This document shows, in pieces, positions 62,602 to 64,000 of a DNA stretch of 64,000 nucleotides. The DNA is from Vibrio celticus (GTDB taxonomy: Bacteria > Pseudomonadota > Gammaproteobacteria > Enterobacterales > Vibrionaceae), in the NCBI RefSeq assembly GCF_024347335.1, contig NZ_AP025463.1, positions 1,550,001 to 1,614,000 of the forward strand, given 5' to 3'. Made by a program: the position numbers and the translations under genes. The notes under the pieces are model-generated. The model made no database searches and was not told the origin of the DNA. It worked only from the letters and a program-made list of their open reading frames with translations. Position 1 is the first letter of the stretch; each line of letters starts with the position of its first letter.

Positions 62602-63366
62602 TTAATTAGTGAGTAAAACAGGTTTATATTCAGACTCATACCGTAACATTGCCCATGCAGTCCGTACCACTTTGTTAGCTAGTGCAATGCAGGCCTTCTT
62701 GAATCCGATACGATCTATGATACTCCTCAACCAAGCATCCTTTTGAGTCTTCGGTTTTTCGGGTAGTCGTCCAACATAAGACATTGCACCAAGATAGAGA
62801 AGAGAGCGTAGCTCTTTCACACCACCGCATTTATCGATCCCAACCATAAAGACCTTAGCACCTGAGCTGTGTTGTTTGGGCGTAAGACCAACAAACGCTG
62901 AAGCTTGCCTTCCATTCTTGAACTGCTTTCCATCACCAAGAGTTGTATAAAGCATCGCAGCTGTTGTTTCACCAACCCCTTCAATTTCCATTAATCGTTG
63001 GCATGGTTCTATCTGACGGGTTAAAGCATTTTTCTCTTTTTCGAACGCGATGAGTTTTGCTTTCAGTTCTTTATATTGCTCCCACAACATGGACAGAACG
63101 GATACAACATTTGCTGGTATTGATGTATCTCCATCTAGTACAGTTTGAACCGATGCTTTTAAACCTTTTTCACCTCTAGGGTTTGCTATGCCGTAGCCCA
63201 AAATCGTTCCTCGAATGTGAAGCGCTAGGGAAACCACACTACGAGATAAGAACCTACGGCTGGTTTCTAAAGAATGCATAGATTGTTGTTCTAAGGACTT
63301 TGGACGGCTGTACTTGATACCAATTTGGATAGCGGCATTAGCCCTATCTGGCAGGGTAGTTGTCAC
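62602..63366 (-). pseudogene. IS110-family transposase, N-terminally truncated
   Basis: 254 codons of the transposase C-terminal part. The transposase_20 domain has LMEIEGVGETTAAMLYTTLGD and GRQASAFVGLTPKQHSSG. The N-terminal DEDD/RuvC-like domain (about 100 residues) is missing. The break is just upstream, where an IS3-family element begins. Confidence 0.78.
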
Positions 63367-63404
63367 TGTTAAAATTTAACCAGTTTGGGCGATAAAGAGT
63401 AATT

Positions 63405-63899
63405 GTGTCTCGTATCTCAGTAGAAAGAAAAGAAGCTATATTGAAGAAGCTGTTGCCTCCATATTCAATGTCAGTTAAAGAAGTGTCGGAAGAGGAAGGA
63501 ATTAGCACTGCGACCCTGTATCATTGGCGCAAGCAACTCAGACGTTCAGGAGCCGCAGTGCCAAATAGCAACACTTCATCAGAGCAGTGGTCTGCTCAAA
63601 CTAAACTCGCCATCGTCGCTGAAACCTACTCAATGACAGAAAGTGAACTCAGCCAATATTGTCGTGAAAAGGTCTTTTCAGAGCAAATCAAAGCTGGCGC
63701 AGCGATTGTATGCAAGGGTTTAAGTCGAGTAAAGAGCAGGAAGCTGAAGCAAAGAAGCAGGCTAAAGCTGACAAACTTGAAATCAAAGAGTTGAAGAAAG
63801 ATTTACGACTCAAAGAAAAAGCACTCGCTGAAACGGCCGCTCTCTTGGTACTAAGAAAAAGCTGAGAGCCTTTTACGGGGAAGAGCCAGAGGACGACTA
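63405..63899 (+). pseudogene. IS3-family OrfA, frameshifted
   Basis: It starts MSRISVERKEAI and has an HTH (MSVKEVSEEEGISTATLYHWRKQL). After CREKVFSEQIKA one base is missing near 63696. From there the true frame continues as KKDLRLKEKALAETAALLV to EEPEDD and TAA at 63898-63900. The single-base loss breaks the protein. Confidence 0.75.
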
Positions 63900-64000
63900 A
63901 CCTCAACCGATGAAAGGCAGACCATAGTGACTCTTATCCTTGAAGCGAAGCAATGCGGATGTCGTTTAGAGCCAGCTTGCCATGAAGTTCAAATCGACTT
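63897..64000 (+). CDS. IS3-family transposase OrfB, partial
   Basis: It is in the -1 frame relative to orfA (TDERQTIVTLILEAKQCGC...), as expected for the IS3 programmed frameshift. The catalytic core lies beyond the window, so completeness cannot be judged. Confidence 0.55.

Noticed and set aside
1..64000. CRISPR arrays
   Set aside because: No series of regularly spaced identical repeats was seen and no Cas-like protein is encoded.

Overview
The window looks like chromosomal DNA of a gammaproteobacterium, most likely a Vibrio, with the Splendidus clade as a guess from overall protein similarity. The support is an RlmF, a succinyl-type MetA with MetJ boxes, DUF1415 and DUF3859 proteins, a PilF-type TPR lipoprotein, several GGDEF proteins and a broken integron integrase of the chromosomal Vibrio type. 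No tools were run. Family names rest on motifs, length and memory of the families.

Region 1 (1-20667) is ordinary backbone: small periplasmic proteins, a GNAT acetyltransferase, two diguanylate cyclases, an MFS exporter divergent from a LysR regulator, a glutaredoxin, a YgjP-type metalloprotein, rlmF, metA, an M20 peptidase, and a tandem pair of tRNA-Val(GAC) genes. It is interrupted at 7235-9879 by an IS1595-type transposon. That transposon carries a passenger gene and itself holds an IS5-family insertion with a CTAG target duplication. Two paralogous 41-codon zinc-ribbon genes lie on either side of it.

Region 2 (20668-48508) is an integrative island inserted in the 3' end of the second tRNA-Val. 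A P4-type integrase is next to the tRNA, and a 21-22 bp copy of the tRNA end lies at 48488-48508. The first half holds island maintenance genes: AlpA-type regulators, a DUF3987 protein, a YagK/Gp2-like protein, a minimal tyrosine recombinase, two DUF2787 proteins and a RadC protein. Cargo follows: Kiwa (kwaA-kwaB) between two near-identical hairpin repeats, then a lipoprotein, a Cys-rich peptide and a WYL regulator. Next is one tightly overlapped operon of a small HTH gene, hsdM1, hsdM2, hsdS, hsdR, hamA and hamB (a type I restriction-modification system with two methylase subunits, followed by Hachiman). A Septu pair (ptuA-ptuB) closes the island. This gives four recognisable anti-phage systems in about 19 kb.

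Region 3 (48509-51065) is a second, small integrase/excisionase/repressor module just outside the island's right att copy. Region 4 (51060-64000) is a mobile-element graveyard. It contains an integron integrase with an in-frame stop, IS630 debris, an ISL3 element split by an IS21 element with a 6 bp duplication, frameshifted IS4 and IS3 copies and a truncated IS110. Among these are an alternative sigma factor, a Sel1-repeat lipoprotein and a small periplasmic protein.

The island cargo is the most interesting part: the hsd-ham supra-operon with two HsdM subunits, the repeat-bounded Kiwa cassette, a WYL regulator with a matching 17 bp repeat at two promoters, and an unrecognised 357-codon gene beside the integrase.
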